From the NCBI RefSeq assembly GCF_003024235.1, contig NZ_KZ679085.1, forward strand, positions 62,001 to 126,000: a stretch of 64,000 bases of DNA. Reading direction: 5' to 3'. The translations under genes were made by a program, and so were the position numbers. Positions 18,042 through 24,949 of the stretch are shown here, one piece after another; within the stretch, counting starts at the first letter, position 1; the number at the start of each line of letters is the position of its first letter. Under the pieces are notes generated by a model. That model had not been told where the DNA came from. It did not search any database and worked only from the letters and a program-made list of their open reading frames with translations. This DNA is from Arenimonas caeni. Lineage in GTDB: Bacteria; Pseudomonadota; Gammaproteobacteria; Xanthomonadales; Xanthomonadaceae.

Positions 18042-18284
18042 ATGACCGACACCTGGCTGGAAACACTGATCACCGAGACGCCGCAGCAGGGCTTCGAGCT
18101 GGCGATCACGCTCAGCCGGCGCGGCGTCCGCTACACGCAGCCCGATCCGGCGGTACTCAAGAAGTTGCGGCCCGATTACGCCGACTCGGCGGAAGGCCTG
18201 GTCGCGGCCTCCCAGGTGGTGGCGGTGAACTTCCAGACCATCGCCGCCGCGAACAATTACTGGCGGCCGGCAACCCAGGGGTGA
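18042..18284 (+). CDS. Small hypothetical protein downstream of nsrR
   Basis: 80 residues from the ATG at 18042, with a strong AGGAGGG site just upstream. No signal peptide, membrane segment or known domain; the end (NNYWRPATQG) is aromatic-rich. It sits between nsrR and a DUF2024 gene with gaps of 15 and 4 bp, so it belongs to the NsrR transcript. Function not recognised. Confidence 0.65.
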   Translation: MTDTWLETLITETPQQGFELAITLSRRGVRYTQPDPAVLKKLRPDYADSAEGLVAASQVVAVNFQTIAAANNYWRPATQG

Positions 18285-18948
18285 GCTCATGGCAATGAAG
18301 ATCGCGGTATTCGACACCCACGTGCTGCGCAGCGACGGCAGGCGCATGCATTTCGACATCCTGGTGCAGGACGAACCCGCGGACCGGGACATGGACAAGG
18401 TGCTGGCGCACGGCCGGCGCTACCTGGACGACAAGGGCGTGACCGCCATGAGCCTGACCGCCCACGAGTGCCGGTTCTGCCACGTAGAACAGGCGCGGCC
18501 GGAGGTCGAGCAGACTATTCGGGAGCGGGGGTTTGCGATCCTGGAAATGGAGGGATGCGGTAATCCTTGATTGCGCATAATGTATAAGCCGTGGCGCTTC
18601 TTCGTGGCCCTCTGTGGCCGCGTGCGCGCTGCTTGGCATCATCCACGGGGCCAGCGCCAGCAGCGCCACACACGCAGCCCCTAGTCGCCTTGCAAGGCGT
18701 CCGAGCGTCCGCTTGTCCTCGGCATCCCGTGCGGCCTCGGCGAACGCCTGCAAGATCACCGGCACCGGGTCCTCTCCCAAGTCCTTCGCCATGCGCTCCA
18801 CCACTGCCGCGCTGCCGTTCCGGCCGTTCCGCCATAGGTGAACTGCGCCTCTTGTCACTCCCAGCGCCGTCGCTGCCTGTGCGTCGCTGACATGGCCCTT
18901 CGCTAGCTTCCAACGCTCGAACAAAGAAAAAGTCGCGCTCACGTTCAT
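18157..18948 (-). CDS. Phage XRE-type repressor (DUF3693-like) with host-encoded tail in the lysogen
   Basis: From the ATG at 18948. A helix-turn-helix (VSDAQAATALGVTRGAVHLW, about residues 20-40) is followed by a helical region and a hydrophobic segment (VALLALAPWMM). It is divergent from the replication genes, the position of inovirus repressors such as RstR. The frame stays open through attL. The phage encodes 126 codons up to 18571; the remaining 137 codons, antisense to the DUF2024 gene, are host DNA. In the circular phage the frame would instead run 41 codons past the junction to a stop at 24412-24414. The host-encoded tail is unlikely to be functional. Confidence 0.65.
   Translation of the reverse strand: MNVSATFSLFERWKLAKGHVSDAQAATALGVTRGAVHLWRNGRNGSAAVVERMAKDLGEDPVPVILQAFAEAARDAEDKRTLGRLARRLGAACVALLALAPWMMPSSAHAATEGHEEAPRLIHYAQSRITASLHFQDRKPPLPNSLLDLRPRLFYVAEPALVGGQAHGGHALVVQVAPAVRQHLVHVPVRGFVLHQDVEMHAPAVAAQHVGVEYRDLHCHELTPGLPAASNCSRRRWSGSSPPPPGRPRPGLPPSRRNRAATS
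18289..18570 (+). CDS. DUF2024 family protein
   Basis: 93 residues. The N-terminus KIAVFDTHVLRSDGRRMHFD matches the small DUF2024 family of unknown function. It has a CRFCH motif at about residues 64-68, a possible metal or redox site. It is the last gene of the nsrR transcript, and its TGA ends exactly at the first base of the phage attachment repeat at 18570. The reading frame is therefore intact despite the integration. Confidence 0.8.
   Translation: MAMKIAVFDTHVLRSDGRRMHFDILVQDEPADRDMDKVLAHGRRYLDDKGVTAMSLTAHECRFCHVEQARPEVEQTIRERGFAILEMEGCGNP
18570..18586. repeat. attL: 17-bp dif-derived repeat
   Basis: ATTGCGCATAATGTATA is the XerC arm plus central hexamer of dif. It is identical to 24537-24553. 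To its right the XerD arm is replaced by degenerate phage sequence (AGCCGTGGCGC). It marks the left end of the prophage. Confidence 0.9.
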
Positions 18949-18954
18949 ACCCTC

Positions 18955-18984
18955 TTGACAGGCGGTGTTCAGGGGGACTATACA
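18955..18984 (+). promoter_or_regulatory. Phage rightward sigma70 promoter
   Basis: TTGACA (18955-18960) and TATACA (18979-18984) are separated by 18 bp. It lies just upstream of the repressor start on the other strand and points to the replication genes, so it is the likely target of the repressor. Confidence 0.65.
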
Positions 18985-19109
18985 TGCGCCTGTGTCGAGC
19001 AGGTCTCGACATTGAGGCCACTCAATGCCGGGTGGCTGGCCTCCCGAGGACAGGGAAATCCCCGCCCCCTCGGATGCCCCCCGGCACCCGCCCATGTCGT
19101 GAGGCCGCC

Positions 19110-19265
19110 ATGATCGAAGTTCCGGTGTTCGTTCTTCCTCTCCTGCTCCTGTTCGGTCTGTGCGCCGGCCTGTGGGGCTATACCAGCGCCCGCCGCCACG
19201 GCTTCCGTGATTGCCTTGTCGCCGTCCAACGCTCGCGCCTTGTCCTTGCGGAGGATTGCCAGTGA
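19110..19265 (+). CDS. Small inovirus membrane protein
   Basis: 51 residues from the ATG at 19110. One membrane segment (VFVLPLLLLFGLCAGLWGY) starts near residue 6 and is followed by a basic tail. It overlaps the next gene by 4 bases. An upstream in-frame ATG at 18984 would add 42 unlikely residues. Function not recognised. Confidence 0.55.
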   Translation: MIEVPVFVLPLLLLFGLCAGLWGYTSARRHGFRDCLVAVQRSRLVLAEDCQ

Positions 19266-19492
19266 GCGCGCGTCAGGCTTGGAAAGGCGCATACGCCCAT
19301 GCGCGCATGTGCAAGGGGTTCGATCTTGATGACCCGATCTACGGCGTCGCCGCGAAGCTCCTTGACCTTCGCACCTTCGGGTTTGAAGCCGTCGAGGCTC
19401 TGCTGGCTCGCGCCTCCGAGGACTTCCTTGCGCGCGATGTCCGCTACTCCCGCGATTTCTACGGCTGGGTAGCAGGGGAGGGCGTCCTTTGA
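19262..19492 (+). CDS. Small inovirus protein, unknown function
   Basis: 76 residues from a GTG at 19262 whose last bases overlap the previous stop. It is soluble and mixed alpha-helical (LDDPIYGVAAKLLDLRTFGF). It ends in a 4-base overlap with the rep start. Its place before rep suggests an early function, but none is recognised. Confidence 0.6.
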   Translation: MSARQAWKGAYAHARMCKGFDLDDPIYGVAAKLLDLRTFGFEAVEALLARASEDFLARDVRYSRDFYGWVAGEGVL

Positions 19493-20610
19493 GCGCCGCC
19501 GCTTCCGTCGCGCTGACCCCCCCGCCAGCGGGGGTGTTAGCCGTGCCCGCCGGCGAAGCCGGCACCCCGTCCAGTAATCACGGGGTGAAGTCTCACGATC
19601 GCGATGAACCCCGGTCACGTTCGGGGGGTGAAGCTCGCGGCCTGTGGGATTACGCGACGCTGACCGTCCCGCGTGGTGCGCTGCGCTCCAAGGATGAATT
19701 CGGGGAAGTGGTGAAGCGCGCCCACGGCGCCGACGAAGATCACGAAACCGCCAAGGTGCTGCCGTCGGACATTCTCGACTGGCTCCTGCCGGGCCACGCG
19801 CTTAAGGCGGATATTTTCGAAACCAAGGGCTGGCAGGGCTACAAGCAAAGCGCCCGCATCTTCGCGCCTGGACTCGCCGACCCGGTCGGCATCATGGCCC
19901 GCGACGGCAACGCCGACACGATCTGCGTCAGCATCACCGGCTCGGGCATGTTCGCCGTCGATCTGCGCCGCGCCCGTCTCGCGCTGGAACACTACGGCGC
20001 CCGAATCACCCGCATCGATGCCGCCTTCGATGATCTGGATGGGGAGTTCGTCGCTCTCGATCTGCTGCGCTACGACGCGGTGTGTGGGATGTTCGACGGG
20101 GGCAACCGGCCGTCCTCGCGCTCTTTCGTGGACGATCTCGGAACCGGCGCCGGCTCCGCCCTCTACGTCGGCAGGAAGGGCGACAAGCAACTGAACGCCT
20201 ATGAGAAGGGCAAGCAGCAGGGCGACCGCTTTTCGCCTTGGGTGCGCGTCGAAGTGCGCCTCTGGTCGAAGAATCGCCTCCTTCCGCTGGAAATGCTCGA
20301 TTCTCCGCTCGGCGCGATTCTCGGGGCGTATCCGCATCTTCGCCAGTATCTGCCCGAGGCCTCGCCCACTCGCGCTCGCACGATGCGCCGGCAGGTCGAA
20401 GCCCGCGCCGAGGACATGACCGACTGGCTGCGCTCCGCCGCTGGCAAGTCGCTGGGCGCGCTTCGCGCTGCCGCCAAGCAAGCGGGCGCCACCGATTCTG
20501 AAGTCCTCGATCTACTCACACGCGACGGTATGCCTTCCCGGTTCGTAGGCATCCCTGAAGAAGTCGCCATTTACCGAACCGCCGAGTTCCTACAAGGGGC
20601 CATCCAGTGA
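19489..20610 (+). CDS. Phage replication initiation protein (Rep_trans family)
   Basis: Rolling-circle initiator like RstA of CTXphi and gpII. 373 residues from a TTG at 19489; the first ~50 residues are Gly/Pro/Ser-rich, and the conserved domain starts near LWDYATLTVP. Family segments include ITRIDAAFDDLDGE, GSALYVGRKGDKQLNAYEKG and WVRVEVRLWSKNRLLP; tyrosines in the second are candidates for the nicking residue. It overlaps the ssDNA-binding gene by 4 bases. Confidence 0.88.
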   Translation: MSAAASVALTPPPAGVLAVPAGEAGTPSSNHGVKSHDRDEPRSRSGGEARGLWDYATLTVPRGALRSKDEFGEVVKRAHGADEDHETAKVLPSDILDWLLPGHALKADIFETKGWQGYKQSARIFAPGLADPVGIMARDGNADTICVSITGSGMFAVDLRRARLALEHYGARITRIDAAFDDLDGEFVALDLLRYDAVCGMFDGGNRPSSRSFVDDLGTGAGSALYVGRKGDKQLNAYEKGKQQGDRFSPWVRVEVRLWSKNRLLPLEMLDSPLGAILGAYPHLRQYLPEASPTRARTMRRQVEARAEDMTDWLRSAAGKSLGALRAAAKQAGATDSEVLDLLTRDGMPSRFVGIPEEVAIYRTAEFLQGAIQ

Positions 20611-20879
20611 AGATCAAGATCGAAAACACCGAAGTCCAGACGTTCCCCGCCCGCGAGGGCAAGAAAGAGCGCCGCATCCAGCGGGCCATGGTCGCCTACG
20701 GCAACGGCGAAGTCCGCAAGTGGGACATCGGCCTCAACCGCGACCAGCCGGCGTGGCCGGTCGGCGAATACCAGCTCGACCCGGCGTCGTTCTACCCCGG
20801 CAAGTATGGCCCGGAGGTCAGCGGCTGGCCGCAGCTCGTCCGCCTCGACGGGCCCAAGCCGTCGGCCCCGAGGGCCTGA
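20607..20879 (+). CDS. Phage ssDNA-binding protein (gpV-like)
   Basis: 90 residues, overlapping rep by 4 bases. Small beta-rich protein with a family-like YGNGEVRKWDIGLN stretch and ending in GPKPSAPRA. Coats single-stranded phage DNA before assembly. Assignment rests on size, position and a loose family resemblance. Confidence 0.75.
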   Translation: MKIKIENTEVQTFPAREGKKERRIQRAMVAYGNGEVRKWDIGLNRDQPAWPVGEYQLDPASFYPGKYGPEVSGWPQLVRLDGPKPSAPRA

Positions 20880-20882
20880 CCC

Positions 20883-21077
20883 ATGGAAGGCGGCGTTCTC
20901 ACCTGTCGCGAGTTCGATACGGCGACGAACACCTGCACCGTGCAGGAGTGGGCGCCGCCGCCCTCATTCCTCCCGCCGTTGAGCGTGGCCGATGCGTTCC
21001 TGCTCGGCTCCGCCATGGTCGGTTGCTGGGCGCTCGCCTACGCCTTCAACCGCGTGGAGAAAAGCGTTCGGGGGTAG
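20883..21077 (+). CDS. Small phage membrane protein, possible minor coat protein
   Basis: 64 residues. Two cysteines near the N-terminus (TCREFDTATNTCTVQEW) are followed by one membrane segment (ADAFLLGSAMVGCWALAYAF) and a basic end. Position and topology fit a gpVII/gpIX-type minor coat protein just upstream of the major coat gene. Confidence 0.6.
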   Translation: MEGGVLTCREFDTATNTCTVQEWAPPPSFLPPLSVADAFLLGSAMVGCWALAYAFNRVEKSVRG

Positions 21078-21125
21078 TCCCCGATAACCCGCCCATTTCG
21101 GGCACATCACAAAGGAGCATCAAGC

Positions 21126-21263
21126 ATGACCATCGACGTCACCGAGGCCCTCGCGGCCTTTACCGCCCTCGCCGCCGCGATTACCGCGGTGGGCGCGGCC
21201 AAGCTCGGCCCCGCCGGCATCGCCGTGGCCTTCAAGTGGGTCAAGGGCGCCATCTTCGGTTAA
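21126..21263 (+). CDS. Phage major coat protein (gpVIII-like)
   Basis: 45 residues from the ATG at 21126, preceded by AAAGGAG. It has the coat-protein layout: short acidic N-terminus (MTIDVTEAL), a long Ala/Gly-rich hydrophobic helix, and a basic C-terminus (FKWVKGAIFG) that would contact DNA. No cleaved signal is evident. A strong hairpin terminator follows 16 bp later. Confidence 0.82.
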   Translation: MTIDVTEALAAFTALAAAITAVGAAKLGPAGIAVAFKWVKGAIFG

Positions 21264-21279
21264 TCCCGAAGGTGGACAC

Positions 21280-21303
21280 GAAACGGGGCCTCGGCCCCGT
21301 TTC
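21280..21303 (+). terminator. Hairpin terminator after the major coat gene
   Basis: GAAACGGGGCC and GGCCCCGTTTC form a perfect 11-bp stem around TC, followed by ACTTTCT. A central terminator after gVIII is standard in filamentous phages and keeps coat mRNA abundant. Confidence 0.75.
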
Positions 21304-21317
21304 ACTTTCTCGGAGTA

Positions 21318-22544
21318 ATGGGGCATGACTGGATGGCTGGTTCTCTACGCAATTTGTTCCTCGTTCTGGCTGCTGCTGCGCTGACGCTGTGCGCCGGTCT
21401 TGTTTTCGCGCAAGCTGCGCCGTCGGTGGTGCCGGTCAATATTTCGCCGGTCGGCCCCGCGCCGGGTGGCTTGCAGACGATGGCCACCTATCAGGCGACA
21501 GGAGCAGGTGCCGCTAATGGCTACTACTCCCGTCCTGTGCTGGTGTCGAATAACACTCTCGGCGGGTTGGCTCGTGGACTGGTGCGCCGGTCTGTGCCTG
21601 TCGCTGCCATGCTTGCGGCGATCGAAGGTGCGGGCTGGGTCATTGATGAACTGACCGGGCAAGTTCTCGATTCCCCACCTCCGCAAACGCAGGTTCCTCC
21701 GGGGGAGTTGTATGCGAGGGATTCGATGCTCGGCTACTACCATTCATCCCTCGCGGCTTCCGCGCAGTGGATGGCGTCTTATTTGAACACCGGCGGTTCT
21801 TACGTCTATTCCGTTGAATCGCCCGCGGTGAATTGCTCTGGCCCTTCCGGCCCCTACGACATGCTCATTTGCCAAGCAAAACTCAAAAAAGTGCATCCGA
21901 CTACGGGTGCTGTTGAGTATGTTTTCCCCGGAAATTCTGAGTATCGGAACGTTCGCACTACTCCATTGCCTTTAACCGTCCCCGTAGCCCAGCCGCAACC
22001 TGTTCCCGATCCCGACTTAGGCGCTCTGGTGCGTGATAACCCGCACGTATGGAATGACGCCCTGCGCAACCCCGACGGCTCCGTTAATCGCAATCCGGAC
22101 GTTATGCAGGAAGCTGATCGCCTTCGCGACGCACTCACGAATCCCGACCCGAACACGAATCCCGCTCCCGACCCGACGGCGGAATGGGATACGGGCTATC
22201 AGGGCGGCGAGCCGCAGGGCTCCCCGACCGCCCTCGACTTCCCGAATTTCTGTTCGTGGGCCTCTGTCGTCTGCGAGTTGGCCGACTGGCTCCGCTTGGA
22301 CACCGAAGGTGATGACCCCGATCCCGAAGTTCCCGTCATCGAGCCGGATACGTCCGTTTCGTGGAGTTCGGGTTTCTCTGGCGGTTCCTGCCCCGCGCCC
22401 GTTTCGGTCGAAGTGATGGGAGCTGATGTGGATTTCAGCTATCAGCCGCTTTGCGACCTCGCCGTTTATATCAAGCCTATCGTTTTGGCTGCTGCCGCCT
22501 TGATGGCGGTGCTGATCATCGGAGGTTTCCGCCGTGCTTCGTAG
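21318..22544 (+). CDS. Phage adsorption protein (pIII/TspB-like)
   Basis: 408 residues. A signal peptide (LFLVLAAAALTLCAGLVFA, cleavage about residue 32) is followed by a receptor-binding region. A proline/aspartate repeat linker (PDPNTNPAPDP) leads to a C-terminal domain with cysteines (FCSWASVVCELADWL, GGSCPAPVSV, YQPLCDLAVYI) and a final membrane anchor. The C-terminal layout matches the TspB/pIII-like proteins of Neisseria and Xanthomonadales inoviruses. It overlaps the next gene by 11 bases. Confidence 0.85.
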   Translation: MGHDWMAGSLRNLFLVLAAAALTLCAGLVFAQAAPSVVPVNISPVGPAPGGLQTMATYQATGAGAANGYYSRPVLVSNNTLGGLARGLVRRSVPVAAMLAAIEGAGWVIDELTGQVLDSPPPQTQVPPGELYARDSMLGYYHSSLAASAQWMASYLNTGGSYVYSVESPAVNCSGPSGPYDMLICQAKLKKVHPTTGAVEYVFPGNSEYRNVRTTPLPLTVPVAQPQPVPDPDLGALVRDNPHVWNDALRNPDGSVNRNPDVMQEADRLRDALTNPDPNTNPAPDPTAEWDTGYQGGEPQGSPTALDFPNFCSWASVVCELADWLRLDTEGDDPDPEVPVIEPDTSVSWSSGFSGGSCPAPVSVEVMGADVDFSYQPLCDLAVYIKPIVLAAAALMAVLIIGGFRRAS

Positions 22545-22833
22545 TCTCAAGCTGTTCCTTAAGGGCCTGTTCGGCGGTGCCATAGCGAACCTGTTGATCG
22601 GTGGCGGCATGGCCGTGGTCAGCTTCGCCGCGCTCAAGCTCGCCATCGAAAGCGGCTTGACCGTGGTTCAGTCCTACGTCGGCGGTCTGCCGTCGGACAT
22701 CTTCGGCGTGGTCATGCTGCTGGGCTTCGGCGACGCGCTGTCGATGATCGGTTCCGCGCTGCTCGTCCGCGCCGCCATCGCGTCGGCCTCCGTCGGCATC
22801 GCTCGCCGAAGCGGGCAGGGGAGTGCGGCCTAA
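22534..22833 (+). CDS. DUF2523 minor coat protein (gpVI-like)
   Basis: 99 residues with two or three hydrophobic helices (GAIANLLIGGGMAVVSFAAL, IFGVVMLLGFGDALSMIGSA). DUF2523 proteins lie between the adsorption protein and Zot in many inoviruses and act as the gpVI-type end-cap protein. Confidence 0.82.
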   Translation: MLRSLKLFLKGLFGGAIANLLIGGGMAVVSFAALKLAIESGLTVVQSYVGGLPSDIFGVVMLLGFGDALSMIGSALLVRAAIASASVGIARRSGQGSAA

Positions 22834-23921
22834 TGCTCTACCTCCTGACCGCGCTTCCCGGCTCTGGCAAAACGCAGTTCGCCATCGAGCGATTCATCAT
22901 CGATGAAGCTAGGGCGAACCCCGGCCGCCCGATTTACGCGAACATCAAGGGGCTTCGGGTCGATGCCATCGCGCAGAAATACGGCGTTGTGGTTGGCCCC
23001 GCGCCGCTTGACTGGCGAACGCTCCCGGATGGCTCGTTGGTGATCTACGACGAAGCGCAAAGCCGCGACCTGTTCCCCGCCACGGGCAAGCCGGGGCTTC
23101 CCGACGATGAACGCATTTCTGCACTCGACACCCACCGTCATCGGGGATTCGATATCGTCCTGATCACCCAAGACCCGGCGCTGGTGCATCACTGGGCGCG
23201 CAAGTTCGTGGGTCGGCATATCCACCTCGTCCGCCCGAACGGTGCCGAAATGATGACGGTGCTTGAGTGGGGTAAGGCGCAGTCGAACCCCGAAGATCAC
23301 TTCGCCAAGCAAGAAGCCGACACCTCCCTCCGGAAGATGAACCCGGAAACGTGGGCGCTTTACGACTCGGCCACCGTGCACACTCACAAGTTCAAAATGC
23401 CGGCCGGTGCGAAGTGGGCCATTCGTGGCTTCTTGCTGCTCTGCCTGTGCATCCCGCTGGGCTTCTGGCTGCTCTCGCGGTCTTTCGCGCATGACTCCGC
23501 CCCCGAGCCCGAAGGGGTTCCCGTTCGCGAGCACGAAGCCCAGGGCGAACCGCCCCCGGTTCTTCCGAGCGCCTATGCATGGCGCAGCGGGCCAACGGTC
23601 GAGCCGTTGAACGGGTGTGCTGCCGGCCGTCACTGCCGCTGCTGGGACTTCGCGGGAAAGGTGATCGAGATGGACGACGCGACCTGTCGCAATCTTGCCG
23701 AAGGGCATGTGCCGTTCCCTATCGACATGAATCTGTTCCGTTCCGACGGTGGCCGGGTAGGGGGGGAAGGGCGCAAAGGCGAAGCCGCGCCCGCCCCCGG
23801 CCCCGCTTCGTCCGTGGCCGGTGTTCGAACGGCGCCCGGTTCGGTAGGCTCTCCCCGCCAGGGCGAAGTATGGGGCATGGCGCCCGCCACCCTGCGCGCG
23901 GATGGCATCGTTTCGGACTGA
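22833..23921 (+). CDS. zot: Zonular occludens toxin-family phage assembly ATPase (gpI-like)
   Basis: 362 residues. Walker A is ALPGSGKT (residues 7-14) and Walker B LVIYDEAQ (69-76). One membrane segment lies at about 199-215, and the C-terminal periplasmic part carries cysteines (GCAAGRHCRCWDF, ATCRNL). It drives extrusion of the phage through the envelope. It overlaps the DUF2523 gene by one base. Confidence 0.92.
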   Translation: MLYLLTALPGSGKTQFAIERFIIDEARANPGRPIYANIKGLRVDAIAQKYGVVVGPAPLDWRTLPDGSLVIYDEAQSRDLFPATGKPGLPDDERISALDTHRHRGFDIVLITQDPALVHHWARKFVGRHIHLVRPNGAEMMTVLEWGKAQSNPEDHFAKQEADTSLRKMNPETWALYDSATVHTHKFKMPAGAKWAIRGFLLLCLCIPLGFWLLSRSFAHDSAPEPEGVPVREHEAQGEPPPVLPSAYAWRSGPTVEPLNGCAAGRHCRCWDFAGKVIEMDDATCRNLAEGHVPFPIDMNLFRSDGGRVGGEGRKGEAAPAPGPASSVAGVRTAPGSVGSPRQGEVWGMAPATLRADGIVSD

Positions 23922-23930
23922 GGGCAACGC

Positions 23931-24107
23931 ATGGCGCTACGGCAGAAAAAGGACAGCATGGAGCGATTCGCGCCGCTGTCGCTTTCCGACTTCCTCCCCG
24001 TCTTTTCCTACCGAGGCCGCGACGGCGTTTCCTACCTGTGGGTGAACTGGCCGGTGGTGGTGGCGCTGGCCGTCGGTGTCGCCCTCGGGCGTTGGCTGGG
24101 GGTGTAG
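23931..24107 (+). CDS. Small phage membrane protein downstream of zot
   Basis: 58 residues from the ATG at 23931. A polar N-terminus (MALRQKKDSMERF) is followed by one membrane segment (VNWPVVVALAVGVALG) near the end. It begins 9 bp after zot. Its stop codon lies in a strong hairpin at 24104-24124. Function not recognised. Confidence 0.55.
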   Translation: MALRQKKDSMERFAPLSLSDFLPVFSYRGRDGVSYLWVNWPVVVALAVGVALGRWLGV

Positions 24108-24124
24108 GGGGCTGCGCCCCCTAC
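24104..24124 (+). terminator. Hairpin at the end of the phage structural operon
   Basis: GTAGGGGGC and GCCCCCTAC form a perfect 9-bp stem around TGC; TGACGC/GCGTCA just downstream gives a second weaker stem. It separates convergent genes. It may be a terminator or the phage packaging signal. Confidence 0.45.
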
Positions 24125-24142
24125 GGTGACGCTTCTCTCGCG

Positions 24143-24448
24143 TCAGGGTTCGGAGTCGGGCAGCTGTTGGCGTGTCGTCTTTACAATGCCCAGGGCAATC
24201 ACCGCCGCCCCCTGCTGACCGCTTTTCAAGCCGGCCTTGTGCCGGCGTTCGTTCGCCTCGCGAAAGAGCATCCCCCGCAGCCGTTGCGGGTTTACCCGGT
24301 CGCCATCTGGCGAAATCAGCCAGCGCCCCCGCAGGCGCCAGCCGGCCCAATCGGCTGACAGGTCAACGTGGCCGAGCACCTTCTCGGCGTAGAGTTTCCG
24401 GGCGCAAGCGTTCACGGGTTGGCCGGGGATGAGGCAAAGCGGTTCCAT
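24143..24448 (-). CDS. DUF3653-like phage protein
   Basis: 101 residues from the ATG at 24448. The segment LSADWAGWRLRGRWLISPDG resembles DUF3653 regulatory-type phage proteins common in Xanthomonadaceae inoviruses. It lies on the reverse strand next to attR, the mirror of the repressor at attL. In the circular phage it would be just downstream of the repressor. Confidence 0.65.
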   Translation of the reverse strand: MEPLCLIPGQPVNACARKLYAEKVLGHVDLSADWAGWRLRGRWLISPDGDRVNPQRLRGMLFREANERRHKAGLKSGQQGAAVIALGIVKTTRQQLPDSEP

Positions 24449-24536
24449 GCGTAAGGCTCCAAGTTGGGGGGTTGGAGCCGGGGGGCAGTCAGGGAGCGCC
24501 AACGGGCCAGAATCGACCGGACGGCCCGCCTGACCA

Positions 24537-24564
24537 ATTGCGCATAATGTATATTATGTCAATT
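24537..24564. other. dif: Chromosome dimer resolution site dif (attR)
   Basis: The XerC arm ATTGCGCATAA, the central TGTATA and the XerD arm TTATGTCAATT form 28 bp that differ from Escherichia coli dif only at the outer bases of the two arms. The first 17 bp repeat attL. It marks the replication terminus and the right end of the prophage. Confidence 0.92.
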
Positions 24565-24949
24565 ATGGAAAGACAGGATCCAGGGGCGCCCGCGGGCAGT
24601 CCCGCCCCGCCACCCCCGGCTCCTGTCCCCGGCCTTATTAGCCTGGCGGCGGCCCGCTTACCTTGTCATGTCCTGTAAGTCTGACGCGGAGATGTCGCAC
24701 TTTGCCCTTACTTCAAGGACTTGCGGCTTCCGCTCGTGAATCGGGCCCCAGAACGAGCGGCTTTGAAAACTTGGTAACCGTGACGCGTCCAGTAACTGCG
24801 TCGCTGGGTTCAAGTGTCCTGACCGGACTAGGTAATCGGCTCAGGTCCAATCGCCTCCATCCCCGCCGGCATCCCTGGCTTCGCTAACTTTGACGTTGGC
24901 AAATCTGTGATTCCCTCGAAGGACAGCTGCCAGTCCAGAGGAAATCCGT
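24565..24949. other. Intergenic stretch right of dif
   Basis: 385 bp with no convincing gene, RNA or repeat. It joins dif to the accessory recombinase gene and ends with an AGAGGAAA ribosome-binding site. Where the core chromosome stops and the island begins cannot be told from sequence alone. Confidence 0.5.

Larger units (their letters stand above)
18587..24553 (+). mobile_element. Inovirus (filamentous phage) prophage integrated at dif
   Basis: About 5.97 kb between two copies of a 17-bp dif-derived repeat. The gene order is that of filamentous phages: repressor (reverse), small proteins, Rep, ssDNA-binding protein, small membrane protein, major coat, terminator, adsorption protein, DUF2523, Zot, small membrane protein and a DUF3653-like gene (reverse). 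No integrase is present, as expected for phages that use host XerCD, such as CTXphi and Xanthomonas Cf1 and phiLf types. All structural genes look intact, so the element may be active. Confidence 0.93.
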
